NCBI GenBank assembly: GCA_018712865.1
Contig: DVGH01000034.1
Location: 111,159-175,158, forward strand
Length of the DNA stretch: 64,000 bases
DNA from: Scatavimonas merdipullorum
GTDB taxonomy: Bacteria; Bacillota; Clostridia; Oscillospirales; Acutalibacteraceae
Reading direction: 5' to 3'
Below the pieces are notes generated by a model. The model was not told the DNA's origin. It saw only the letters and a program-made list of their open reading frames with translations, and ran no database searches. The translations under genes and the position numbers were made by a program. Of this stretch, positions 9,266 through 18,007 are shown one piece after another (position 1 is the first letter of the stretch; every line of letters starts with the position of its first letter).

Positions 9266-10201
9266 TTACGGCAATGTGATCTTCCCTGTCACATCCGCCA
9301 AAAGCCTCTGCATCTTCTGCGCTTCGCGCAGCGCGGCTCCCGCATAATCCTGTGGGTCGCATTTTTCCTTTTGCCATGCGCACATAATTCCGCGGGATGA
9401 ATTTACAATCGCGCCCAACCCGTTTTCGTCAAACGCGCCGGCTATATCGCCTGCTGTCCCCCCCTGCGCGCCGTATCCCGGCACAAGGAAAAAGGTCCGC
9501 GGCAGCTCTGCGCGCAGCTCCGTCAGCTGTTGTGGATACGTCGCACCCACAACCGCGCCAACACCCGAATACCCATATTTCCCAGGGATTCCTTCTCCCC
9601 ACTTTTCACACATTTTTCCCATGCGCAGGTAAATGCTCTCCGCACCCTCTAAACACAGGTTCTGCAGTTCGCCGGAGCTTGGGTTCGATGTTTTCACAAG
9701 CACAAATATTGCTTTATCCATCTCTTTGCATACAGCGGTAAGCGGCAAAATACCGTCCGACCCAAGGTAGCCGTTTACTGTAAGCGCATCTGCGCCAAAC
9801 GCCGTAAATTTTTCCCCGGCAATCTCCGTTACGCCAAGGTGCGCCGCGGCATAGGCTTGCATTGTTGTACCTATATCGTTGCGCTTTCCATCCATAATCA
9901 CAAACATGCCCTTTTCCTGTGCATACGCAACTGTTTTGGCAAGCGTCCGCATACCCTGCCATCCATACATTTCATAATAGGCGGCCTGCGGCTTTACAGC
10001 AGGCACAACCGTACATAAAGCGTCAATCAACCCTCGGTTATATACCCAAATCGCTTCCGCTGCGCCTTCCATTGTCTTTCCAAACTGTGCAAAGGCGGCC
10101 TGCTTGATATGGTCCGGAATATAATCCAGCTTTGGATCAAGCCCCGCAACCGTGGGGTTTTGTTTTTCTGCAATTTTTTCAATCAATCTGTCCAATGCCA
10201 T
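9266..10201 (-). CDS. pyrF: Orotidine 5'-phosphate decarboxylase, subfamily 2
   Basis: A 311-residue long-type OMP decarboxylase converting OMP to UMP in pyrimidine synthesis. The catalytic DGKRNDIGTT motif supplies D104, K106 and D109. The N-terminal NPTVAGLDPKLDY and the C-terminal VPGYGAQGG phosphate-binding region are typical of this subfamily, which is longer than the 230-residue subfamily 1. GGAGGG precedes the ATG. It is downstream of pyrC in the same operon. Confidence 0.95.
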   Translation of the reverse strand: MALDRLIEKIAEKQNPTVAGLDPKLDYIPDHIKQAAFAQFGKTMEGAAEAIWVYNRGLIDALCTVVPAVKPQAAYYEMYGWQGMRTLAKTVAYAQEKGMFVIMDGKRNDIGTTMQAYAAAHLGVTEIAGEKFTAFGADALTVNGYLGSDGILPLTAVCKEMDKAIFVLVKTSNPSSGELQNLCLEGAESIYLRMGKMCEKWGEGIPGKYGYSGVGAVVGATYPQQLTELRAELPRTFFLVPGYGAQGGTAGDIAGAFDENGLGAIVNSSRGIMCAWQKEKCDPQDYAGAALREAQKMQRLLADVTGKITLP

Positions 10202-10306
10202 TGTTTTCCCTCCGTATGGCTTCTTTCTTTATTGTTCTGTGCAGCCGCGTCCATAGCTCTGCATATCCATCCTCTACCTATAAAACAACACAAAAGCGGC
10301 CGTGCT

Positions 10307-11587
10307 TTACCGGCAGTCCATATCCTGGTAAACAACCCTGCCTGCAAGAATCGTCGTCTTAACTCGACCTTTAAGCGTCATCCCCTTAAACGGGGTATTT
10401 TTCGATTTTCCGTGCAAGCGCTCCGGGTCAACCTTCCAGGGCGCGTCCGGATCAAACAGTACAATATCCGCAGGCATACCCTCACGCAGGCTTCCGGCTG
10501 GAATATGCAGCAGCCTTGCAGGGGTACACGACATTTTATTCAGCAGCTGCGGCAGCGTAAGCGCTCCGGTATGCACCAAAAACGTGAGTCCGGCGCTCAG
10601 CGAGGTTTCCATCCCAATCGCCCCGTTGGGCGCTTTTTGGAAATCGGCCTTTTCCTGCGGCGTGTGCGGCGCATGGTCCGTCGCAATCGCATCAATGGTT
10701 CCGTCACACAGCGCGCCAATAATCGCTTTTCGGTCTTCCTCCGTACGAAGGGGCGGGTTCATTCTAAAATCTGCATCCCTTTTTAAAAGCGCCTGATCCG
10801 TAAACGCAAAATAATGCGGCGCAGTTTCTGCCGTTACCGGCACGCCTCTGCGTTTTGCATCCCGGATCAGCTCTACAGACGTTTTTGTACTCACATGGCA
10901 AATATGCACCGGTACGCCATATGCGGCCGCAAGCGCAATTTCCCTCGCTGTGCCTGCATCCTCCGCCGCTGCCGGGATCCCCTTCACGCCAAGGCGTTGT
11001 GAAACCTCTCCTTCATGCATAATGCCGCCCTGCGCCAGGTACAGGTCCTCGCAATGGGCTACAACCGTCATACCCAGCTTTGGCGCCTGCTGCATGGCTT
11101 GCGCCATAAACGCAGTGTTTTCCACGGGTCTTCCGTCGTCTGTCAACGCAATTGCTCCACTGTCGTACAGTTCCTGTATATCGCACGGTTGTGCGCTTTT
11201 AAGCCCTTTTGTAACGCTGGCAGCCACATATACATGTGCGTTTGCATTTTTTGCTTTGTCTAAAATATAACGCACCGTCCGGGCGTCGTCCACCGTGGGA
11301 TTGGTGTTCGGCATGGCAAGCAGACTTGTCACCCCGCCTGCCGCTGCCGCCCGGCATCCGGAAAAAATATCCTCCTTTTGCATATAGCCGGGTTCGCGCA
11401 GGTGCACATGCATATCCACCAGGCCGGGCGCGGCAACCAATCCGTCTGCTTCTAATACTATGTCGGCTGTCTGTGCGTTCGTACCAAGCGCCTGCACTGT
11501 ACCTTCGTTTATCAAAATATGCGTTACCTGGTCCAGACCCAAAGACGGGTCCACGACCCGTGCATTTTTTATCAGTATACTGCCCAT
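10307..11587 (-). CDS. pyrC: Dihydroorotase PyrC
   Basis: A 426-residue zinc amidohydrolase that interconverts carbamoyl-aspartate and dihydroorotate. The metal ligands H60 and H62 are in DMHVHLREPG. Further motifs are MPNTNP near residue 94, AHCED near 178, ICHVSTK near 230 and ATDHAPH near 303. Length and motifs match the class of stand-alone bacterial dihydroorotases. Clustered with pyrF (gap 105 bases), downstream of a membrane-anchored protein of unknown function. Confidence 0.95.
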   Translation of the reverse strand: MGSILIKNARVVDPSLGLDQVTHILINEGTVQALGTNAQTADIVLEADGLVAAPGLVDMHVHLREPGYMQKEDIFSGCRAAAAGGVTSLLAMPNTNPTVDDARTVRYILDKAKNANAHVYVAASVTKGLKSAQPCDIQELYDSGAIALTDDGRPVENTAFMAQAMQQAPKLGMTVVAHCEDLYLAQGGIMHEGEVSQRLGVKGIPAAAEDAGTAREIALAAAYGVPVHICHVSTKTSVELIRDAKRRGVPVTAETAPHYFAFTDQALLKRDADFRMNPPLRTEEDRKAIIGALCDGTIDAIATDHAPHTPQEKADFQKAPNGAIGMETSLSAGLTFLVHTGALTLPQLLNKMSCTPARLLHIPAGSLREGMPADIVLFDPDAPWKVDPERLHGKSKNTPFKGMTLKGRVKTTILAGRVVYQDMDCR

Positions 11588-11607
11588 CGTTGCACAGACT
11601 CCCTTCT

Positions 11608-12972
11608 CTACCTGTATTTATCCCAGTAGCTGTCGGTTTCAAAAGCCGATACAATTTCATCCTCCTGTACGACTGTATGCACTGCTTCCGGCCGTTTTCT
11701 TTCCTGCTGTAAGGCATGCTGCTGCACTGCCTTTTTCTTTTTGGCCGGGGCTTTATGTGCGGGGGCGCTTTTGTTTTCTTCTATTGTCTCTTCTTTCTTG
11801 TATTTCCATACACCGCCGACAGAAGATACCGAATTTTTCGCTTTAGACCCGGCTCTCCCTACAAAAATACGCAGCTTACTGCTTTTTTGTAAGTTTTCTT
11901 CTGCAACCGCTTCGTCATAATCCTCATTGTTGCTCCTGGAAAGCTCCACGCTGTCCCTTTCTTCTTCCAACGCGGTCTCCCGTCCATGCTTCTGGGGCTC
12001 TGCGTTTTTGGTTGCTTCTTTCTCTACAGCCACTTCCACCTCTACCCGCAGCGGCTTGTTTTTAAACACCTGGTCCTGTGGTTCGTTTTCTCTGACATCT
12101 ACACTTGTAACACTTTGTGCAGGTACGGGTGTCCGGCCATTAAACAATCCATCTTTTTGCAATTCGTCATAAAAATCATCCATGGGCGAATTCCCGCTGT
12201 GCGGCTGCGGATGCACACACGCTTCTCCATTTGTGCGGATACGCTTTTTTGTCCTGAAAAAAATAATCAGCGCAAAGACAACGGCCAATACAAGTACAAC
12301 GACAAACGCAGCAAGCAATACGGCGCCCATATTCACATCCAGCGGTTTTTCCACAATCCGGCTGAATGTAACGCTGTTGACCATATTATGAAAAACGCCA
12401 AGCTCCTCTACCGAAATATCGTCCCCTTCAGATTGCATGCGCAGCAGGATCTGCTGGCCGTTGACAATTGTATACGCCGTTACCGTATGGATCCTTTCCC
12501 CATTTTGCAGTGCTGTACGTGTTTCAAAATCAAAGAACAATGCCTGCGGCGTTTCTGTGATAGAACCGTTTGCGCTGTTTTGTTCCTCTAAAAGCCGTTG
12601 TTCAAACGCAGCAAGCTGCCTTTCAGATAAAAACTTTAAATTATGAATCTCTTTGCTTTGCCCGTTTTCGGTCATCTCCACATCAATTTCATAAGACTGA
12701 TCTGCCGGGAACCCCAGCAGATACAAATTCTCTTCCGTCATACGGTCCTGTGTCTGCACAGCGTCCAGCCCCAGCTTTTCATACAGTGGACTGTTCTCTT
12801 CCGTTTGCCTTGTAATAACAAGATCATTTCCAGGAAGCTTTACGCTCATGGGAAGTGGTGAAAGACGGTAACTGACGTCTACGTCAGACGCAGCAGCCGG
12901 AACGGTCAAGACCACCAGCAGTAAAATTGCAAACAATCCACAAATATAGTTTCTTTTTGCTTTCAGAAGCAT
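11608..12972 (-). CDS. Membrane-anchored protein of unknown function with a long charged cytoplasmic tail
   Basis: A 454-residue protein I do not recognise. A signal peptide (CGLFAILLLVVLTVPAAAS, about residues 10-28) leads into an extracytoplasmic domain of about 185 residues. One transmembrane helix (about 215-240, rich in V, A and L) is followed by a ~210-residue Lys/Glu-rich cytoplasmic tail ending FETDSYWDKYR. The start at 12972 is chosen for its AGGAGGAG. It is the first gene of the transcription unit that continues into pyrC and pyrF. The layout suggests a surface stress or lipoprotein-like sensor, but this is only inference. Confidence 0.6.
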   Translation of the reverse strand: MLLKAKRNYICGLFAILLLVVLTVPAAASDVDVSYRLSPLPMSVKLPGNDLVITRQTEENSPLYEKLGLDAVQTQDRMTEENLYLLGFPADQSYEIDVEMTENGQSKEIHNLKFLSERQLAAFEQRLLEEQNSANGSITETPQALFFDFETRTALQNGERIHTVTAYTIVNGQQILLRMQSEGDDISVEELGVFHNMVNSVTFSRIVEKPLDVNMGAVLLAAFVVVLVLAVVFALIIFFRTKKRIRTNGEACVHPQPHSGNSPMDDFYDELQKDGLFNGRTPVPAQSVTSVDVRENEPQDQVFKNKPLRVEVEVAVEKEATKNAEPQKHGRETALEEERDSVELSRSNNEDYDEAVAEENLQKSSKLRIFVGRAGSKAKNSVSSVGGVWKYKKEETIEENKSAPAHKAPAKKKKAVQQHALQQERKRPEAVHTVVQEDEIVSAFETDSYWDKYR

Positions 12973-13047
12973 AGCCACTCCTCCTGCGGCAGATGCAGCG
13001 CCTGCCGGCTGTTCCGTTTTTATACGCACAAAAATCTGTGTTAAAAA

Positions 13048-13076
13048 ATTATACTATAAAACAGACAAAAATACAA
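13048..13076 (-). promoter_or_regulatory. Promoter for the unknown membrane protein-pyrC-pyrF unit
   Basis: On the minus strand TTGTAT (13071-13076), a 17-base spacer and consensus TATAAT (13048-13053). The -35 box abuts the T-tract of the upstream terminator, so one unit ends exactly where the next begins. Confidence 0.7.
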
Positions 13077-13077
13077 G

Positions 13078-13112
13078 AAAAACAGGCCAGACAGTTGTAG
13101 TTGTCCGGCCTG
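13078..13112 (-). terminator. Terminator of the second ABC-2 transporter operon
   Basis: On the minus strand an 11-bp GC-rich stem (CAGGCCGGACA / TGTCTGGCCTG, one G-U) with an 8-base loop is followed by TTTTTCTTG. It lies 25 bases after the permease stop codon. Confidence 0.9.
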
Positions 13113-13136
13113 CTACAGGTTCTTTCCTTTACTTTT

Positions 13137-14762
13137 TTATGAAAGTCTGGCAAAAATTTTTTGCCCTTTAAAACGCATAAACAAATAAAGCAGCACGTTT
13201 AATAAAATAAAATACAAAACGCAGAACACAAGCGCCAGCGTGCCGGAAATGGCCGAAACCAAAGATGCAAAAAGGGCAAGTACAAACGCTATGACAAACG
13301 GCGGAGCAGACAAAATTATTCCTGCCAGCAATGCGATCAGCACGCTTGCACTTTGTTTTATAACTGCCGTTTCATTTACCCAGTCAAAACGCGGGCACAA
13401 AAGATTTACACAAACACCCAGCATTCCGCTAAATACGCATACCAAAGCCGGAACCAGCAGCAGCAACAAAATATCGGCAACTCCAAACGGCATAACAATT
13501 GCGCCAACAACAGCCGCAACCACAATCCCTGGCGCACTGACAATCAGATTGGTCAGAGATTTTGCAAAAAAGATATCCATTACCGGAACCGGCTGAGCCT
13601 TTAAAATCCAAAGCGTTTTTCCTTCCAGAGAAATAGAAGGTGCGGAAACATCGTTCATGGCACAGCACAAACTGATTACTGCACACCAAAGCACCGGCAA
13701 AATCGCCGTTAGACCCGGCGAAACATCTCTGAGCATCACAAGAAGCTTATCGCCTTCAAAGAGCATAACACCGGCAGCCAGCACGGCCATTATTGTCCCA
13801 AACGAACAGTTTAAAATATAAGAAGGCATGCTCAAAAAATACGCAATTTCTTTCTTTAAAAGCGCCATCTTTATACTGTTTTTTCTCAGTTTCTGTTCCT
13901 TATACTTCACCCTGCCCAACGTTTTGGTTGCTGTAACCATTCGGACAAACCGTTTGGACAAGAACCAGTAAACCGCGCCAATTGGCAGAACACACCATAA
14001 TATAAGCAAAAGCATATGCAAAACGTCCTGCTGCCCTACTGCGCACCCAAAGCTGTAAGCAGGCGGCAGAAACTGCCTGACCACCTGGGCAATCTGCTCA
14101 CTGTTGGCCACAAGCTGATCAAGATAGCTTTGCAAGTTGGTATATAAATAGAGATAAAGGCCTATCAAAGCAAACATCAGCAGTGCTACGACAATATTTT
14201 TCCTGCGCAGTCTTGCAAACAGCAGTCCCATCAGCCAGCCCAGCACACAGGAAAGCGCCACTGCAAGCAGCGGCAGCAAAAAAGCGCCCAAAACAAAGCA
14301 CAAAAGGCCAAAAGGTGTAAATGCAGCAAAAAAGCTATATGCAACTGCCGACGGTATCATAATAAGCAATTCATAGATATACGTCAGTACCAGCAGCATA
14401 AGAAGGCGGCTGAGCAAAATGGCCGAAGGCTTCACCGGCATGCTTAAAAGCAGCTCGTTGTCCTTTGCCTCAAACAGATAAGACTGCGCCGTGAAAACGC
14501 TTCCAATTAAACAAAACAGCAGCGAAACGGCAGCGGCAATGGCAAAATAAAGCCACTGCTGGCCTGCATGAATTAGCGGCGGCGCAATCGCTGCAAACAA
14601 AAACGTCATAAACAGAAAAATACAAAAAAACAGATAAACCGCTAAAAGGGTCAATAAAACCGTTTTTGTCGTACTGGTCTTCTTTCCTTTTGACATTTTA
14701 AACATTGAAAAAGCCAGAGCCTGTAAACGGTTTTTCAGCAGCAAGTAAACAGTTTTAGCCAT
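13137..14762 (-). CDS. ABC-2 transporter permease (12-helix type)
   Basis: A 541-residue integral membrane protein with about a dozen hydrophobic helices. The first pair is at residues 33-60 and 68-95, and the motif FEAKDNELLLSMPVKPSAILLSR follows helix 3, as in putative ABC exporters of the YhaP/EcsB-like kind. It overlaps the ATPase gene by 8 bases, so both are made together. The substrate is unknown; neighbours give no clue. Confidence 0.8.
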   Translation of the reverse strand: MAKTVYLLLKNRLQALAFSMFKMSKGKKTSTTKTVLLTLLAVYLFFCIFLFMTFLFAAIAPPLIHAGQQWLYFAIAAAVSLLFCLIGSVFTAQSYLFEAKDNELLLSMPVKPSAILLSRLLMLLVLTYIYELLIMIPSAVAYSFFAAFTPFGLLCFVLGAFLLPLLAVALSCVLGWLMGLLFARLRRKNIVVALLMFALIGLYLYLYTNLQSYLDQLVANSEQIAQVVRQFLPPAYSFGCAVGQQDVLHMLLLILWCVLPIGAVYWFLSKRFVRMVTATKTLGRVKYKEQKLRKNSIKMALLKKEIAYFLSMPSYILNCSFGTIMAVLAAGVMLFEGDKLLVMLRDVSPGLTAILPVLWCAVISLCCAMNDVSAPSISLEGKTLWILKAQPVPVMDIFFAKSLTNLIVSAPGIVVAAVVGAIVMPFGVADILLLLLVPALVCVFSGMLGVCVNLLCPRFDWVNETAVIKQSASVLIALLAGIILSAPPFVIAFVLALFASLVSAISGTLALVFCVLYFILLNVLLYLFMRFKGQKIFARLS

Positions 14763-15468
14763 CGGTACCCTCCAATTCCAAAAAAACCTCTTCCAAAGAT
14801 GTATTGCCCCGCACCTCTTGCGTAGGGCCGCTTACAACCAGCCGCCCGTTTTTAATAATGGCAATTTTATCACAAAGCTTTTCCGCCACCTCTAGCACAT
14901 GGGTCGAAAAAAAGATCGCGCCGCCATCGTTGCAAAGCTGCCGCATCTGTTCCTTTAAAAGGTGCGCAGCCTTTGGGTCCAGCCCAACAAACGGTTCATC
15001 CAGCAGCATAAGCCGTGGTTTGTGAAGCAAGGCAGAAATCAGCGCAATTTTTTGTTTCATTCCATGCGAATACGCGTTAATCGGTTCCGAAAGATTTTGG
15101 GTAATCTCAAACATATCCGCATACTGGCGGATCCGCTGCTGACGGTCTTCCTGCGACACATTGTAAATATCGGCAATAAAATTTAAATACTTGGTCCCGG
15201 ACATAAAATCATACAGATCCGGATTATCCGGAATATAAGCAAGGCGCTGCTTGCAGGCAATCGGATCTTTTTGAACAGATATGCCGTCTACCAGTATCTC
15301 TCCCAAATCAAACTGCAATAATCCACAGCATGCTTTGATTGTTGTGGTCTTCCCGGCGCCGTTATGCCCGATAAACCCATATATCTCTCCCGGCAGGATT
15401 TCCAAACTCAGGTCATCCACGGCTTTTTTAGAACCATAGGTCTTTGTAAGATGGCTGATTTTCAGCAT
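14755..15468 (-). CDS. ABC transporter ATP-binding protein
   Basis: A 237-residue ATPase. Walker A is GHNGAGKT at residues 34-41. The signature is AYSHGMKQK, Walker B is LMLLDEPFVGLD and the H-loop is STHVLEV. The C-terminal NTSLEEVFLELEG resembles ABC-2 ATPases such as EcsA. The ATG at 15468 (MLKISHL) follows GGGGGAG, making the longer frame from 15492 unlikely. Partner of the 12-helix permease. Confidence 0.88.
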   Translation of the reverse strand: MLKISHLTKTYGSKKAVDDLSLEILPGEIYGFIGHNGAGKTTTIKACCGLLQFDLGEILVDGISVQKDPIACKQRLAYIPDNPDLYDFMSGTKYLNFIADIYNVSQEDRQQRIRQYADMFEITQNLSEPINAYSHGMKQKIALISALLHKPRLMLLDEPFVGLDPKAAHLLKEQMRQLCNDGGAIFFSTHVLEVAEKLCDKIAIIKNGRLVVSGPTQEVRGNTSLEEVFLELEGTDG

Positions 15469-15535
15469 AACATTTCTCCCCCTGACATACACAGAATAGA
15501 GCTTTTTTATATTTTAAAAAGCCATTTTATAGAGT

Positions 15536-15564
15536 ATTTTACACGATATTTATCCTATTTGCAA
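15536..15564 (-). promoter_or_regulatory. Promoter for the second ABC-2 operon
   Basis: On the minus strand TTGCAA (15559-15564), 17-base spacer, TAAAAT (15536-15541), about 70 bases before the ATPase start. Confidence 0.6.
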
Positions 15565-15575
15565 GCACATTGCCG

Positions 15576-15607
15576 TTAAAATAAAGAGGCGGAAATACTT
15601 CCGCCTC
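15576..15607 (-). terminator. Terminator after the EF-G-like gene
   Basis: On the minus strand a perfect 9-bp stem (GAGGCGGAA / TTCCGCCTC) with a 4-base loop, then TTTATTTTAA. Confidence 0.9.
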
Positions 15608-15700
15608 CAACTACTCTGTTCTATTTTATACAGCAGTGCAAATCCAGCAGTTTACCACCGCGCTTCCAAACTTTTGTAAACATGGTGGCAAACGTCTTTT

Positions 15701-17770
15701 TTACTCTTCTGCTTCCTGCTTTGCATGCTCTATCACCTTCTGCGCCACGTTTGCAGGCGCGTCCTCATACCTTTCAAAGGTAAAGGTAAAGCTTCCCCTG
15801 CCCTGTGTAACCTGACGGATATACGTCGCAAAATCGCTCATTTCGGCCATGGGGACCTCCGCCTCTACAATCTGCATGCCATCCTCGCCGGGATTCATCC
15901 CAAGCACACGTCCGCGGCGCTTGTTGACCTCCCCCATAACATCGCCCATGTTATTGTCCGGCACGGTAGCCTTCAACGCGCCAATCGGTTCGAGCAGCGT
16001 TGGGTTTGCCTGCGGCAGTCCATTTTTATATGCAACGGCAGCAGCCATTTTAAACGACATTTCCGACGAATCCACCGGATGATACGACCCGTCATACAAC
16101 GTTGCCTTCAACCCAACAACCGGGTATCCCGCAAGCGGGCCCTTTTTAATACAGTCGCGCAGCCCCTTTTCCACCGCAGGGAAAAAGCCCTTTGGAACAG
16201 CGCCGCCGACTACTCTTTCTGCAAATTCAAGATCTTCGCAGTCACAGGGCTCAAATTCAATCCATACGTCGCCAAACTGGCCATGTCCGCCCGATTGCTT
16301 CTTATGCCTGCCCTGCACCTGCACCTTCTTGCGGATTGTTTCCCTGTATGCAACCTTCGGCTCCTCCAAATATACATCTACGCCAAATTTCGCCTTTATT
16401 TTAGAAACGACCACGTCCAGATGCTGTTCACCCATACCAGACACAATCATCTGATGCGTTTCCGTGTTGTTGGCAAATTTAATTGTTGGGTCTTCCTCCG
16501 CTATACGCGCAAGCGCCTGCGCCACTTTGTCCTCTTCGCCCTTTGTTTTGGGATAAATCGCTCTAGAATACGACGGCGCCGGGTATTCCACAGGGTCCAG
16601 TACCACCTTTCTTGCAGGGGAACACAGGGTGTCACCTGTATTGGCATCCTGCAGCTTAGCCACAGCGCCAATGTCACCGGCACCAACATAGGGGACCTCC
16701 TCCTGCTTTTTCCCGCGTATGATCAGCACCTTTCCAATACGCTCAGGCGCACCCGTGCGCATATTTACAAGCGGTGTATCGGCAGATATTTTTCCGGATA
16801 TAACCTTAAAATAAGAAAGCTTTCCAACAAACGGGTCGGCAATGGTTTTAAAAATAACGGCTGCAGCGGCACCGTTTTCATTGACCGCAAGCTCAATTGG
16901 ATCCCCGTTTGTATCCACGCCGATCTCAGCCCCCTTATCTGCAGCGCTCGGCGCAAGCCAGGTAAGTCCGTTTAACAGCTGGTCAATTCCAAACGTATTT
17001 TGCGCATCTCCGCAGAACACGGGGCTGATGGTTCCATTTTTTACGCCTGTGCTGATCCCGACAATAATCTCCTCTGGCGTAAACTCCTCCCCGCTAAAGT
17101 ATTTTTCAAACATTTCGTCGCTGGTTTCCGCCACCGCCTCGCATATTGCCGTGCGCAGACCGTCAAGCCTGTCGCCCATGTCCGGCATAGCCGTGGGCGT
17201 CATCTTTCCATTTTCATACAGATAGGCCCTGTGCTCCAGCAGATTTATGTAGCAGTTTGCTTTTCCATCCACAATATAAGGGACAACCACAGGGCATACA
17301 GACGGACCAAAGGAAGCCTTCAGCGTTTCAAACACCCTATAAAACCGCGCGCTTTCATCACAAAGCCCGTTGACAAAAAACGCTTTCGTAAGACCCGATT
17401 TTGTCGCCGCCTTAACCGCCTTTTCCGTTCCAACGTTTACACCGTTTTTGCCGGACACAACAATCAGCGCCGTATCGGCCGCGCGCATTCCCTCGCTTAC
17501 GCCGCCTTCAAAATCAAAAAGTCCCGGCGTGTCAATTAAATTTATTTTAAAGCCCTTCCATTCCAGCGGCGCCACTGCCGTCACAACAGAAACCTTGCGT
17601 TTGACCTCTTCTGCGTCAAAATCGCAGACTGTATTTCCGTCGTTGACCTTACCAAGCCGGTCGGACGCTCCCGCCAAATAAAGCATTGCTTCCGCAACAG
17701 AGGTTTTCCCCGCCCCACTGTGGCCCGCAAGCGCTATGTTGATTATTTTTTTTGCATCATACTGTTTCAA
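15701..17770 (-). CDS. Elongation factor G-like GTPase (EF-G2 type) with a degenerate G4 motif
   Basis: A 689-residue translational GTPase with EF-G domain order. G1 is GHSGAGKT (16-23) and G3 is DTPGLFDF near residue 80; domains II to V follow, with RGSFTFTFERYEDAP near the end. It belongs to the EF-G-like paralogues that accompany true EF-G in clostridia. The expected NKxD guanine-specificity motif (G4) reads NGLCDES at residues 134-140, so nucleotide binding may be altered. The start is a TTG at 17770 preceded by AAAGGAG at nine bases. It is monocistronic, with its own promoter and terminator. Function in translation is not established for this subgroup. Confidence 0.85.
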   Translation of the reverse strand: MKQYDAKKIINIALAGHSGAGKTSVAEAMLYLAGASDRLGKVNDGNTVCDFDAEEVKRKVSVVTAVAPLEWKGFKINLIDTPGLFDFEGGVSEGMRAADTALIVVSGKNGVNVGTEKAVKAATKSGLTKAFFVNGLCDESARFYRVFETLKASFGPSVCPVVVPYIVDGKANCYINLLEHRAYLYENGKMTPTAMPDMGDRLDGLRTAICEAVAETSDEMFEKYFSGEEFTPEEIIVGISTGVKNGTISPVFCGDAQNTFGIDQLLNGLTWLAPSAADKGAEIGVDTNGDPIELAVNENGAAAAVIFKTIADPFVGKLSYFKVISGKISADTPLVNMRTGAPERIGKVLIIRGKKQEEVPYVGAGDIGAVAKLQDANTGDTLCSPARKVVLDPVEYPAPSYSRAIYPKTKGEEDKVAQALARIAEEDPTIKFANNTETHQMIVSGMGEQHLDVVVSKIKAKFGVDVYLEEPKVAYRETIRKKVQVQGRHKKQSGGHGQFGDVWIEFEPCDCEDLEFAERVVGGAVPKGFFPAVEKGLRDCIKKGPLAGYPVVGLKATLYDGSYHPVDSSEMSFKMAAAVAYKNGLPQANPTLLEPIGALKATVPDNNMGDVMGEVNKRRGRVLGMNPGEDGMQIVEAEVPMAEMSDFATYIRQVTQGRGSFTFTFERYEDAPANVAQKVIEHAKQEAEE

Positions 17771-17857
17771 TTCAGGTTGCTCCTTTCAAATGCCTGTGTA
17801 AAAGATATTTCGCCAAGATAAGACATTTTTTACAATTACAAATATAATCGCTTGTTA

Positions 17858-17886
17858 ATTATAGCATATTTGCACATTTGATTCAA
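17858..17886 (-). promoter_or_regulatory. Promoter for the EF-G-like gene
   Basis: On the minus strand TTGAAT (17881-17886), 17-base spacer, TATAAT (17858-17863), leaving an 87-base leader before the TTG start. Confidence 0.72.
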
Positions 17887-17904
17887 ATAAAATTTTGTTT
17901 CATT

Positions 17905-17946
17905 ATAAAAATTCACCCCTTGTAACAATAATACAAGAGGTGAATT
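17905..17946 (-). terminator. Terminator after ilvD
   Basis: On the minus strand a 14-bp stem (AATTCACCTCTTGT / ACAAGGGGTGAATT, one G-U pair) with a 9-base loop and a short T-tract, about 60 bases beyond the ilvD stop. Confidence 0.85.
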
Positions 17947-18007
17947 GTTTATTATGCACAAACATCCTGCAAATTTCCATCAATAGAATTACGGCTTTAT
18001 CCGTACA

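Noticed and set aside
15725..16975. 416-codon plus-strand open frame and other long frames opposite the EF-G-like gene
   Set aside because: They are antisense shadows of a gene with clear family motifs, and have no ribosome binding site or recognisable protein.
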